From Cellulosimicrobium sp. ES-005 (GTDB taxonomy: Bacteria; Actinomycetota; Actinomycetes; Actinomycetales; Cellulomonadaceae), in the NCBI RefSeq assembly GCF_040448685.1, contig NZ_CP159290.1:3968001-4032000 (forward strand): a DNA stretch of 64,000 bases, written 5' to 3'. The position numbers were made by a program, and so were the translations under genes. Positions 50,903-59,850 of this stretch are shown one piece after another. Numbering within the stretch: the stretch's first letter is position 1; each line of letters opens with the position of its first letter. The notes below the pieces were generated by a model. It was not told the DNA's origin. It did no database searches and worked only from the letters and a program-made list of their open reading frames with translations.

Positions 50903-53900
50903 ATGACCGACAGACCGACCACCCGACCGTCGCGCGGGCGCAGCCCCGCCCGCGGCGCGCTCGCGAGCGTGCTCAGCGCCGGCCTGGCGCTCACCGGGCT
51001 CGCGGCCACCGCGGCTCCGGCCGCCGCCGCGGAGCCGTACACGTTCACGAGCACCGAGAACCCGATCCTCGGCGACGGCAGCTACTACTCGGCCGACCCG
51101 GCGCCGCTCGTCGTCCCCGCGGGCGCGCCCGGCAACGAGACGGGCGAGGACGAGCTGTACGTCTACACGGGCCACGACGAGGCCGGCCCGACGCGCAACG
51201 ACTTCGTCATGAACGAGTGGGGTGCGTTCGTGACGAGCGACGTCGACGCGGGGGAGTGGACGCACCACCCGTCGCTCATGCGGCCCGAGGACGTGTTCGA
51301 CTGGGCGACGCCGGGCCGCGCGTACGCGGGGCAGGTCGTCCAGGGCGTCGACGGGCGCTACTACTGGTACGTCCCCGTGAACGAGGCGGACAGCCCGGCG
51401 AGCGACGCGTTCGGCATCGGCGTCGCGGTGTCCGACACCCCGACGGGCCCGTGGACCGACCACGTCGGCGGGCCGATCATCTCGCAGCGCGTCCCGACCC
51501 CGAACACGATCCACAACATCGACCCCACGATCCTGGTCGACGGCGAGGGCGACGACGCCCGCGTCTACGTCTGGTGGGGCAGCTTCTCCAACCTGCGCAT
51601 GCTCGAGCTCGCGCAGGACATGAAGACGCCCGTCGGTCAGGTCCGCACGGTCACGGGGCTCACCGGGTTCTTCGAGGCCGCGTGGGCGTTCGAGCGGAAC
51701 GGCACCTACTACATGGCGTACGCGGGGAACAACGCCGGGCCGACGTCGTCGTGCACCCCGGCGAACTACCACGCGTGCATCGCGTACGGGACGGCGACCT
51801 CGCCCGAGGGGCCGTGGACCTACCGCGGCACGGTCCTCGCCCCGGTCTCGTCGACGACGAGCCACCCGGGCATCCTCGAGTTCGACGGCGAGTGGTGGAT
51901 CGCCTACCACACGGCCGACGCCGAGGGCGGGAACCACTTCCGGCGCTCGGTCGCGATCGACCGCGTCGAGTGGGACGACACGCAGTCGCCGCCCCGCATG
52001 AAGCAGGTCGTCACGACGCCCGCGAAGGTCAAGGACACGACGCCGCGCGCGAACGTCGCGCAGGAGGCGACGGTCACCGTCTCCAACGAGCCCGTCCCGA
52101 CCCAGTACTGGAAGAAGGCGCTCAACGACGAGATCGTGCGGCCCAACCCCTTGCCCCCGGACATGTGGGGCACGTGGACCGGGAACAACCCGCCGCAGCA
52201 GTGGGTGCAGTACACGTGGGACCAGCCGATGCGTCTCGCCGGGTCGCAGATCGAGTTCTGGAACGACCAGCCGCAGGGCACGGGCGTCGGCGTCGCCGCC
52301 CCGGCGTCGTGGCGCATCCAGTACTGGGACGCCTCCGACGGCGGGGCGTGGGTCGACGTGGCGAACCCCAGCGCCTACGGCACCGGGACGAGCGGGTTCC
52401 AGACCACGACGTTCGACCCCGTGACGACGACGCAGGTGCGCGCGGTCTTCGACGCCTCGACCAACGGCAGCACGTACTCCGCCATCGCGGTCGAGGAGTG
52501 GAAGGTCCTGGCCGAGCAGCCCGCCGCCGTCGAGCCGACGGGCGTGACGGTCGAGGTCGGGGAGACCGACCTGCCGGGCACGGTGCCGGTGACGTTCCCC
52601 GGCGGGGAGACGCTCCAGGTCCCCGCCTTCTGGGACGAGGTCGCCGCGGACGACGTCGCCGCCCCCGGCACGTTCGACGTCGAGGGGTCCGTGCTCGGCT
52701 ACGCGGGCGGTCGCGTGCGCACCGAGGTCACGGTGGTCCCCGCCGAGCCGGCCGAGGGTGACGAGACCGCTCCGACGCTGACGCTCACGCCGCTGGGCAG
52801 CGCCGGCAGCGACGGGTGGTTCCGCTCCGACGTCCGCGTCCGGGTCGACGGTGCCGACGACTCCGGCGGGCGCGTGGTCCTCACGACGACCGTGGACGAC
52901 GGCGCGCCCGTCACCACGGAGCCGACCCGGTCGACCGAGGTCGCTGTCATGGGCGACGGCGCGCACCGGGTCGTCGCGACGGCCGCGGACCGTGCGGGCA
53001 ACGTCTCGCCGGAGGCGGCCCTCGACGTCCGGATCGACCGCGTGGCGCCGGTCAGCACGGGCGTCCTCGACCCGGCGGCGCGCACGGTGACGGTCACCGC
53101 GACCGACGCGACCTCCGGGGTCGCGCGCGTCGAGTACGCGATCGGGACCGGTGCGTGGCAGCCGTACGGCGGTCCCGTGGCCGCCCCGGACGCGAACCAG
53201 CACCGGGTGTCGTTCCGCGCGGTCGACGCCGCGGGCAACGCCGAGACGCCGAAGGCCGTGACGGTCCCCGCGGACGTCTCCGGACCGCTCACGGGCAACG
53301 TCGCGCCGATCGCCACGGCGAGCGCGTCGTACACCGCCGGGTGGAACAGCGTCGGCGCGCTCAACGACGGCGCCGACCCGGCGAACCCGAGCCAGGCCCA
53401 GATCTGGGGCACGTGGTCCGGGACGCGGCCGGCGACGCAGTGGGTCCGGTACGACTGGTCGCGCCCGATCCGCCTCACGGGCGCGGAGCTGAAGTTCTGG
53501 CGGGACTCGGACCCGGGGAGCGGGGACGGCGTCGTCCGCCCCGACTCCTGGGTGCTGGAGTACTGGGACGACACGGCGCAGGCCTGGACCCCCGTGGCGA
53601 ACCCGTCCGGGTACGGCACGAGCACGACCGCCTTCAACACCGTGACGTTCGACCCGGTCACCACGTCGCGCCTCCGGGCGACCTTCGCGGCGAACGGCAA
53701 CGGGACGACGTACTCGGCGGTCGCCGTCACCGAGTGGCGCGCGTTCGCGGACGACCCGGGCACGGGCGGCCCCGAGCCCGAGCTCCCGGTGACGGTCACC
53801 GCGCAGGCGCGCTGCCTCGCCGGCAAGGCCTACGTCGCCGTGGTCGCCACCCACGACCACGACGCGCCCGTCGACGTCGTCGTCGAGACGCCGTACGGGA

Positions 53901-54070
53901 CGCGGTCGTTCCCGGCGGTGGAGCCGGGCAAGAGCGCCTACCAGTCGTTCGCCGTCCGCGCGACGACCGTCGAGGCGGGCGCCGTGGTCGTGCGTGCGAC
54001 CGGCACGGTCGACGGCACGGAGGTGACGACGGAGACCGGGGCGGAGTACGCCGCCCTGGGCTGCGGGTGA
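50903..54070 (+). CDS. Secreted GH43 arabinofuranosidase-type enzyme with carbohydrate-binding domains
   Basis: A 1055-residue exported enzyme. Signal peptide of about 43 residues ends AAAA. The five-bladed propeller (about 50-370) shows the three GH43 acids: D65 in YYSADPAPL (base), D207 in NIDPTIL and E258 in GFFEAAWAF (acid). Then a discoidin-like domain (383-536), an Ig-like domain (548-610), further beta domains (620-790), a second discoidin-like domain (800-950) similar to the first, and the shared C-terminal domain (961-1055). GGAGAG precedes the ATG. With GH127 and GH121-like genes nearby it may match HypAA, the alpha-arabinofuranosidase for extensin side chains; general arabinan or arabinoxylan activity is the alternative. 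Confidence 0.82.
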   Translation: MTDRPTTRPSRGRSPARGALASVLSAGLALTGLAATAAPAAAAEPYTFTSTENPILGDGSYYSADPAPLVVPAGAPGNETGEDELYVYTGHDEAGPTRNDFVMNEWGAFVTSDVDAGEWTHHPSLMRPEDVFDWATPGRAYAGQVVQGVDGRYYWYVPVNEADSPASDAFGIGVAVSDTPTGPWTDHVGGPIISQRVPTPNTIHNIDPTILVDGEGDDARVYVWWGSFSNLRMLELAQDMKTPVGQVRTVTGLTGFFEAAWAFERNGTYYMAYAGNNAGPTSSCTPANYHACIAYGTATSPEGPWTYRGTVLAPVSSTTSHPGILEFDGEWWIAYHTADAEGGNHFRRSVAIDRVEWDDTQSPPRMKQVVTTPAKVKDTTPRANVAQEATVTVSNEPVPTQYWKKALNDEIVRPNPLPPDMWGTWTGNNPPQQWVQYTWDQPMRLAGSQIEFWNDQPQGTGVGVAAPASWRIQYWDASDGGAWVDVANPSAYGTGTSGFQTTTFDPVTTTQVRAVFDASTNGSTYSAIAVEEWKVLAEQPAAVEPTGVTVEVGETDLPGTVPVTFPGGETLQVPAFWDEVAADDVAAPGTFDVEGSVLGYAGGRVRTEVTVVPAEPAEGDETAPTLTLTPLGSAGSDGWFRSDVRVRVDGADDSGGRVVLTTTVDDGAPVTTEPTRSTEVAVMGDGAHRVVATAADRAGNVSPEAALDVRIDRVAPVSTGVLDPAARTVTVTATDATSGVARVEYAIGTGAWQPYGGPVAAPDANQHRVSFRAVDAAGNAETPKAVTVPADVSGPLTGNVAPIATASASYTAGWNSVGALNDGADPANPSQAQIWGTWSGTRPATQWVRYDWSRPIRLTGAELKFWRDSDPGSGDGVVRPDSWVLEYWDDTAQAWTPVANPSGYGTSTTAFNTVTFDPVTTSRLRATFAANGNGTTYSAVAVTEWRAFADDPGTGGPEPELPVTVTAQARCLAGKAYVAVVATHDHDAPVDVVVETPYGTRSFPAVEPGKSAYQSFAVRATTVEAGAVVVRATGTVDGTEVTTETGAEYAALGCG

Positions 54071-54114
54071 CGATCCCGACCCCGCCCGGGGCATGACGGG
54101 CGGGTGAACCCGTC

Positions 54115-54162
54115 CGCGCGTGCCCGACACCCCGCGTCAGCGCGAGGGGTCGGGCACGCGCG
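54115..54162 (+). terminator. Terminator after the GH43 gene
   Basis: Outer arms 54115-54126 and 54151-54162 pair perfectly; the stem continues inward with two single-base bulges to a TCAG loop at 54137-54140, giving about 21 pairs. Confidence 0.85.
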
Positions 54163-54238
54163 CGTCCTACTCTTGGCCGCAGGGGCCCCGGCCGAGCGGA
54201 CCGGGCCGCGAGGACCGAGAGCAGCGGAGGTAGGCGCG

Positions 54239-54976
54239 ATGAGCCAGTCGCCCGGCGGGAGTCCGACGGGACGAGCGCCCGCACCCGCGCGACCGGGGCA
54301 GGGCCCCGCGCGACCGGGGCAGGGCGCGGCCGCGCGCCGCCCGGGCGACGCGGTGGGCGCGAGCGACCGCCGCCACTCGCGGCCCTCCTCGGCGGCCGTC
54401 TACCGCCGCCGACGGCTCGTCGTGCTCGTCGGCCTGGTGCTCGTCGTCGGTCTCGTGGTCGCGCTGCTCGCCTGGGGCTGGCCGGGTTTCGCCCGGGCCG
54501 ACGCGGAGCCCGCGCCCACGGTGACCGTGACGGCTGACCCGCCGACCCCGACGCTCGAGCCCGTCGCGCGCACGGGGACCTCCGCGTTCGCCCAGGCGCT
54601 CCCGGACACGGTGCTCGACCTGGTGCTGCGCAGCGACGCGGCGACGGACGCGTGGTCCACGGCGCGGGCCCTCGAGGCGTACGAGCTCGTGTACGCGGAC
54701 GGCGAGGGCGACGACGCCACGACGGTCACGGTGGTCGCCGGGCAGTGGCCGACCGTCGCGGAGGCGGAGACCGCGGCGAGCGACCTCGTCGCAACGGCCG
54801 GCGAGCCGACGGACACGGGCGACGTCGAGGTCGCGGGCGAGGTCGCCGGCACGTACGCGGTGACGCCCGCCGCCGACGGGCAGGCGACCGTCACCTGGAC
54901 CAACGGCACCGCCGTCCTCCAGGCCACCGGGCCCGCCGACGTCGTCACCGAGGTGTACTCCGCCTATCCGCTGTGA
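54239..54976 (+). CDS. Membrane-anchored protein of unknown function
   Basis: A 245-residue protein. A cytoplasmic tail of about 60 residues is rich in Pro, Gly, Ala and Arg (RPGQGPARPGQG repeat). One membrane helix at about residues 61-82 (LVVLVGLVLVVGLVVALLAW) is followed by an outer domain of 150 residues, Thr/Val rich (ALPDTVLDLVLRSD, TWTNGTAVLQATGPADVV). GGAGG precedes the ATG at 54239. I recognise no family; the outer domain looks like a two-layer alpha-beta sandwich. proC starts 158 bp downstream in the same direction. Confidence 0.72.
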   Translation: MSQSPGGSPTGRAPAPARPGQGPARPGQGAAARRPGDAVGASDRRHSRPSSAAVYRRRRLVVLVGLVLVVGLVVALLAWGWPGFARADAEPAPTVTVTADPPTPTLEPVARTGTSAFAQALPDTVLDLVLRSDAATDAWSTARALEAYELVYADGEGDDATTVTVVAGQWPTVAEAETAASDLVATAGEPTDTGDVEVAGEVAGTYAVTPAADGQATVTWTNGTAVLQATGPADVVTEVYSAYPL

Positions 54977-55134
54977 CCCCGCTCTGACCCCGACCCGACG
55001 CGGTCCGGACGCCGTCCGAAGCCCTGCGGGCGCCCTCCCCCCGGGGCGTACGGCGCGCGGCGGTCGCCCCGCGGTCCCGCGCACCCGCCGGGTGCGCAAG
55101 AATGCCCTCACCGACCACCGGGAGCTGATCGCCC

Positions 55135-56016
55135 ATGACCGACCGTCCGACTCCGTCCGTCCCTGAGCGACCGCTCGCCGTCCTCGGCACGGGCGTCATG
55201 GGCGAGACCGTCCTCGCGGGCGCGCTCGCGTCGGGCTGGGACCCCGCCGACGTCGTCGCGACGGTGCGCAGGCCGGAGCGGGCCGAGGAGCTCGCGGCGC
55301 GCCACGGGGTCCGGACGACCCAGGACAACGTCGAGGCCGTGCGCGGCGCCGGCGTGGTGGTCGTCGCGGTCAAGCCGAAGGACGTCGCCGCGCTGCTCGA
55401 CGAGGTCCACGACGCCGTCGGCGCCGGGGCCGTCGTGGTGAGCGTCGTCGTCGGGCTGCCCACGTCCTTCTACGAGGACCGGCTCCCGGCGGGCACCGCC
55501 GTCGTGCGGGTCATGCCGAACACGCCGTCGGTCGTGGGCGCCGGGGTGAGCGCCGTGAGCGGCGGCGCCGCCGCGGACGACGACGACGTCGCGCTCGTCG
55601 AGCGCCTGCTGTCCGCGACGGGGCTCGTCGTGCGCGTCGCGGAGAAGGACCAGGACGCGGTCGGGGCGCTGTCGGGCTCCGGCCCGGCCTACGTCTTCTA
55701 CGTGATCGACGCGCTCGCCGAGGCGGGGGTCCTCCTGGGCCTGACGCGCGCCACGGCGCTCGAGCTCGCGACCGCCACGGTGCACGGCGCCGCGACCATG
55801 CTGCGCGAGACCGGCGAGCACCCGGCGATCGCGCGCGAGAAGGTCTCCTCGCCCGGCGGGACGACCGTCGCCGCGCTGCGACGCCTCGACGCGGGCGGGG
55901 TGCGCGCCGCGTTCCTCGACGCTCTCGAGGCCGCGCGCGACCGGTCGGCCGAGCTCGCCGCGGCGCTCGCGGCCGCGCCCGCGCCGCGCCGCGACCCCGA
56001 GAGGGCCGGGTCGTGA
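55135..56016 (+). CDS. proC: Pyrroline-5-carboxylate reductase
   Basis: A 293-residue enzyme for the last step of proline synthesis. The NADPH motif LAVLGTGVMGETVLAGAL is at about residues 15-32; VVAVKPKDV, VVRVMPNTPSVVGAGVSA, GSGPAYVFYVIDALAEAGVLLGL and the C-terminal signature VSSPGGTTVAAL follow. Length is slightly above the usual 270. ATG at 55135. The GTG of the next gene (lacI type) overlaps its TGA by 4 bp, so a biosynthesis gene and a sugar regulator are translationally coupled. Confidence 0.96.
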   Translation: MTDRPTPSVPERPLAVLGTGVMGETVLAGALASGWDPADVVATVRRPERAEELAARHGVRTTQDNVEAVRGAGVVVVAVKPKDVAALLDEVHDAVGAGAVVVSVVVGLPTSFYEDRLPAGTAVVRVMPNTPSVVGAGVSAVSGGAAADDDDVALVERLLSATGLVVRVAEKDQDAVGALSGSGPAYVFYVIDALAEAGVLLGLTRATALELATATVHGAATMLRETGEHPAIAREKVSSPGGTTVAALRRLDAGGVRAAFLDALEAARDRSAELAAALAAAPAPRRDPERAGS

Positions 56017-57104
56017 GCGACGGGCCGTCGCCGCGCACCCGCCCGCCCGCGATGTCCGACGTCGCGCGGCTCGCCGGCGTGTCGCACCAGACGGTCTCGC
56101 GCGTGCTCAACGACCACCCGAGCGTGCGGTCGGAGACGCGCGACCGGGTCCTCGACGCGATCGCGACGCTCGGCTACCGCCGCAACAGCGCGGCCCGCGC
56201 GCTCGTCACGATGCGCTCGGGGACGATCGGCGTCGTGACGACGGGCTCCGCGCTGTACGGGCCGACGTCGACCCTCATCGCGGTCGAGGAGGCGGCGCGC
56301 GAGCAGGGGTACTTCGTGAGCGTCGCGACCATCCGGCGCTACGACGCGGACACGATGCACCGCGTGCTCGAGCACTTCATGGACCAGGGCGTCGAGGGCA
56401 TCGTCGTCATCGCGCCGCAGACCGACGTCGCGGCGGCGGTCGACTCGTTCCGCGCCCCCGTGCCGGTCATCATGATCGCGGCGCGCGACCGCCCGGGCGA
56501 GGGCGAGGCCGCCGAGGTCGTGCGCCCGAGCGCCGGCGCGCTCGGCGCGCCGGGCGCGATCCTGTCCATCGCGGTCGACCAGCGGCTCGGCGCGCGGCTG
56601 GCCACCGAGCACCTGCTCGGCCTCGGGCACCGCACGGTGCTGCACCTGTCCGGCCCGCTCGACTGGTTCGACGCGCGCGAGCGCGAGACGGGCTGGCGCG
56701 CGGCGCTGGAGCAGCACGGCGCGCCCGTGCCCGAGCCCGTGCGCGGCGACTGGTCCTCCGACCGCGGCTACGCCGTCGGGAAGGAGCTCGCGGACGCGGT
56801 CCGCGCGGGCGACGGGCCGACCGCGGTCTTCGCCGGCAACGACCAGCTCGCGCTCGGCCTGCTCCGGGCGTTCTGGGAGCAGGGCGTGCGGGTGCCGAGC
56901 GACGTCTCGGTCGTCGGGTTCGACGACGTCGCGGGCGCGGGGCACTTCATCCCGCCGCTGACGACGGTGCGCCAGCCGTTCGGCTCGCTCGGGCGCCGGT
57001 GCATGGGGATGATGATCGACGCCCTGTCCGGCGCGACCGTCCGGCCCGTCTCCATCCCGCCCGAGCTCATGGTCCGCGAGAGCACGGCGACGCCGCGCGG
57101 CTGA
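56013..57104 (+). CDS. LacI-family regulator of the arabinose genes (AraR-like role)
   Basis: A 363-residue repressor. The helix-turn-helix is at about residues 14-36 (MSDVARLAGVSHQTVSRVLN), the hinge NSAARALVTMRSG, then the effector domain ending SVVGFDDVAGAGHFIPPLTTVRQPF. It lies just before araB-araD-araA. The palindrome TGTGAGCGCTAACA in front of araB (57169-57182) and again before the downstream importer (61526-61539) fits this protein, so its effector is probably L-arabinose or a related metabolite. GTG start at 56013, inside the proC stop. Assignment of the operator is inferred. Confidence 0.88.
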   Translation: MSDGPSPRTRPPAMSDVARLAGVSHQTVSRVLNDHPSVRSETRDRVLDAIATLGYRRNSAARALVTMRSGTIGVVTTGSALYGPTSTLIAVEEAAREQGYFVSVATIRRYDADTMHRVLEHFMDQGVEGIVVIAPQTDVAAAVDSFRAPVPVIMIAARDRPGEGEAAEVVRPSAGALGAPGAILSIAVDQRLGARLATEHLLGLGHRTVLHLSGPLDWFDARERETGWRAALEQHGAPVPEPVRGDWSSDRGYAVGKELADAVRAGDGPTAVFAGNDQLALGLLRAFWEQGVRVPSDVSVVGFDDVAGAGHFIPPLTTVRQPFGSLGRRCMGMMIDALSGATVRPVSIPPELMVRESTATPRG

Positions 57105-57168
57105 CGTCGCGCGCTCCGACCGCGAGGCATCTGCGAGCACCCGCTCCGGGGGAGTTGGCCTCGCTGGT

Positions 57169-57182
57169 TGTGAGCGCTAACA
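57169..57182. promoter_or_regulatory. LacI-type operator before araB
   Basis: TGTGAGCGCTAACA, a palindrome with one mismatched pair and the central GCGC of LacI operators. The identical 14-mer is at 61526-61539. It lies 51 bp before the araB start, where it would block transcription. Confidence 0.8.
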
Positions 57183-57232
57183 TTCGAGAAGACACACGAC
57201 CGAGCGCGACGCCGCGACGAGGAGAAGCAGCA

Positions 57233-58903
57233 ATGGTGCAGCAGGACGAGGCCGGTCGCCGTCGGGCGGCCGTCGTGGCAGGGGAGACCGCGCTCGGGAT
57301 CGAGCTCGGGTCGACGCGGATCAAGGCGTGCCTCGTGGACGGCGACGGCACGCCGCTCGCGAGCGGCAGCCACGCGTGGGAGAACAGGTTCGAGGACGGC
57401 ACGTGGACGTACTCGCTCGACGCCGTCGAGGCCGGGCTGCGCGACTGCTACGCGCGCCTCGTGGACGACGTCGAGGCGCGGTACGGCGTGCGGCCCACGA
57501 CCTACGGCGCGCTCGGCGTGTCCGCGATGATGCACGGCTACCTCGCGTTCGACGCGGACGGGGAGCCGCTCGTCCCGTTCCGCACGTGGCGCAACACGTC
57601 GACCGGGCCGGCCGCCGCCGAGCTCACGGAGCTGCTCGGGTACAACGTCCCGCTGCGCTGGTCGGTCGCGCACTGGTACCAGGCGATCCTCGACGCCGAG
57701 CCGCACGCGGCCCACGTCGCGTCGCTCACGACGCTCGCCGGGTACGTCCACCGGCGGCTCACGGGCCGCCACGTGCTCGGCGTGGGCGACGCGTCCGGCA
57801 TGTTCCCCGTCGACCCGGCGACGCGCGACTACGACCAGGCGCTCCTCGCGCTCGTCGACGAGCGCGCCGCGACGCACCGCGCAGGCCCGAAGCTCGCGGA
57901 GCTCCTGCCCGAGGTCCTCGTGGCCGGCGACGACGCGGGCCGGCTCACGGCCGAGGGCGCGGCCTGGCTCGACCCGTCGGGCGCGCTGGCCCCCGGGGTG
58001 CTGCTGTGCCCGCCCGAGGGCGACGCGGGCACGGGCATGGTCGCCACCAACGCCGTCGCACCGCGCACCGGCAACGTCAGCGCGGGCACGAGCATCTTCG
58101 CGATGGTCGTGCTCGAGCGCCCGCTCGGCGGCGTGCACCACGAGCTCGACCTCGTGACGACGCCCGCGGGCGACCTCGTCGCGATGGTCCACTGCAACAA
58201 CGGCGCGAGCGAGCTCGACGCGTGGGCGGGCCTGCTCGGCGAGCTGGCCGCGGCCGTCGGCAGCGACGCGGGACCGGACGACGTGTTCGGCGCCCTCTTC
58301 CGCGCCGCGCTGGACGGCGACGCGGACGGCGGCGGGCTGCTGGCCTACAACTACCTCGCGGGCGAGCCGATCACGGGCCTCGCGGAGGGGCGGCCGCTCG
58401 TCGTGCGCACGCCCGGGAGCCGGCTCACGCTCGCCAACTTCGCGCGCACGCAGGTCTACGGCGCGTTCGGGACGCTCGCGCTCGGCATGCGGGTCCTCGC
58501 GGCGGAGGGCGTCGCGATCGACGGGATGCTCGCGCACGGCGGCATGTTCCGCACGGCCGGCGTCGCCCAGCGCATGCTCGCCGCGGCGATCGACGCGCCG
58601 GTGAGCGTCGGGCGCACGGCGGGCGAGGGCGGCGCGTGGGGCATCGCGGTGCTCGCCGGGTTCGCACGCGACCGGGCGTCGGGCACCGCGTCCGGGTCTG
58701 CGGACGGCGTCGCCGGCCACGACCTCGGCGCGTACCTGCGCGACCACGTGTTCGCGTCCGCCCAGATCGAGACCGTCGCGCCCGACCCGGCCGACGTCGC
58801 CGGGTTCGCGGCCTACCTCGACCGCTACGCCGCGGGGCTCGCCGTCGAGCGCGCCGCCGTGGCGGCACTGCCCGCCCGCACCGAAGGAGAGGACCCCGCA
58901 TGA
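57233..58903 (+). CDS. araB: Ribulokinase, FGGY family
   Basis: A 556-residue kinase that phosphorylates L-ribulose. The N-terminal domain begins GIELGSTRIKACLVDGDG with GVSAMMHGYLAFD and PFRTWRNTST; the C-terminal domain has NVSAGTSIFAMVV and the LAHGGMFRTAGVAQRMLAAA segment. The sequence differs from E. coli AraB and is closer to the second type found in actinobacteria and firmicutes, next to araD and araA. AGGAG precedes the ATG at 57233. Its TGA overlaps the araD ATG by 4 bp. Confidence 0.88.
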   Translation: MVQQDEAGRRRAAVVAGETALGIELGSTRIKACLVDGDGTPLASGSHAWENRFEDGTWTYSLDAVEAGLRDCYARLVDDVEARYGVRPTTYGALGVSAMMHGYLAFDADGEPLVPFRTWRNTSTGPAAAELTELLGYNVPLRWSVAHWYQAILDAEPHAAHVASLTTLAGYVHRRLTGRHVLGVGDASGMFPVDPATRDYDQALLALVDERAATHRAGPKLAELLPEVLVAGDDAGRLTAEGAAWLDPSGALAPGVLLCPPEGDAGTGMVATNAVAPRTGNVSAGTSIFAMVVLERPLGGVHHELDLVTTPAGDLVAMVHCNNGASELDAWAGLLGELAAAVGSDAGPDDVFGALFRAALDGDADGGGLLAYNYLAGEPITGLAEGRPLVVRTPGSRLTLANFARTQVYGAFGTLALGMRVLAAEGVAIDGMLAHGGMFRTAGVAQRMLAAAIDAPVSVGRTAGEGGAWGIAVLAGFARDRASGTASGSADGVAGHDLGAYLRDHVFASAQIETVAPDPADVAGFAAYLDRYAAGLAVERAAVAALPARTEGEDPA

Positions 58904-59670
58904 CCACGCCCACCCCGGCCGCGGACGTCACGGCACCCGCTGAGCCCGCGGTGCCCGCCGTGCCTGCGCACCTGCGCGAGGCCGTCGACGCCGCCAAGGA
59001 GCGCGTCGCGGCGCTGCACGCCGAGCTCCCGCGGTGGGAGCTCGTCGTCTGGACCGCGGGCAACGTCTCCGAGCGGGTCCGCGACACCACGCGTCCCGAC
59101 GGCTCGGGCGACCTGCTCGTCATCAAGCCGTCCGGCGTCGCGTACGACGACATCACCCCCGAGGCGATGGTCGTGTGCGACCTCGACGCGGCCCTCGTCG
59201 AGGGCGACAGGTCGCCGTCGTCCGACACGGCGGCGCACGCCTACGTGTACCGGCACCTGCCGGAGGTGGGCGGGGTCGTGCACACCCACTCGACGTACGC
59301 GACCGCCTGGGCCGCGCGCGGCGAGCCCGTCCCGTGCGTCCTGACGATGATGGCCGACGAGTTCGGCGGCGACATCCCCGTCGGGCCGTTCGCGCTGATC
59401 GGCGACGACTCGATCGGGCGCGGCATCGTCGAGACCCTGCGCGACTCCCGCAGCCCCGCGGTCCTCATGCGCAACCACGGCCCGTTCACGATCGGCACGG
59501 ACGCGCGCGCGGCGGTCAAGGCGGCCGTCATGTGCGAGGAGGTCGCCCGGACCGTGCACGTCAGCCGGCAGCTCGGCGAGCCCACGCGCATCGCGCAGGA
59601 CGACGTCGACTCGCTCTACGCGCGCTACCAGCACGTCTACGGGCAGCAGCCCGCGCCCGGCCCGCGCTGA
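58900..59670 (+). CDS. araD: L-ribulose-5-phosphate 4-epimerase
   Basis: A 256-residue class II aldolase-fold enzyme that gives D-xylulose 5-phosphate. Seen are the phosphate loop TAGNVSER, VIKPSGVAYDDI, the zinc histidines in VVHTHSTYATAW, and a third His in LMRNHGPFTIG. A 25-residue Ala/Pro-rich extension precedes the core. GGAGAGG precedes the ATG at 58900, which overlaps the araB stop. The 180 bp to araA hold a small 8-bp stem (59680-59687, 59709-59716) and no gene. Confidence 0.94.
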   Translation: MTTPTPAADVTAPAEPAVPAVPAHLREAVDAAKERVAALHAELPRWELVVWTAGNVSERVRDTTRPDGSGDLLVIKPSGVAYDDITPEAMVVCDLDAALVEGDRSPSSDTAAHAYVYRHLPEVGGVVHTHSTYATAWAARGEPVPCVLTMMADEFGGDIPVGPFALIGDDSIGRGIVETLRDSRSPAVLMRNHGPFTIGTDARAAVKAAVMCEEVARTVHVSRQLGEPTRIAQDDVDSLYARYQHVYGQQPAPGPR

Positions 59671-59850
59671 CCACGGGTCGGTGCCGGCCCCCGGCCGTCC
59701 CGACACACCCGGCACCCGCGGCGCGCACCCGGCGCGCGGACGACGTCCCAGCACGACGCAGGACGACAGCAGCACGACATAGCACGACCACCCGGGACGG
59801 GACCGCAGCGGTGCGGCGCCCGCCTCACGACACGAGAGATGTGGACCGAC

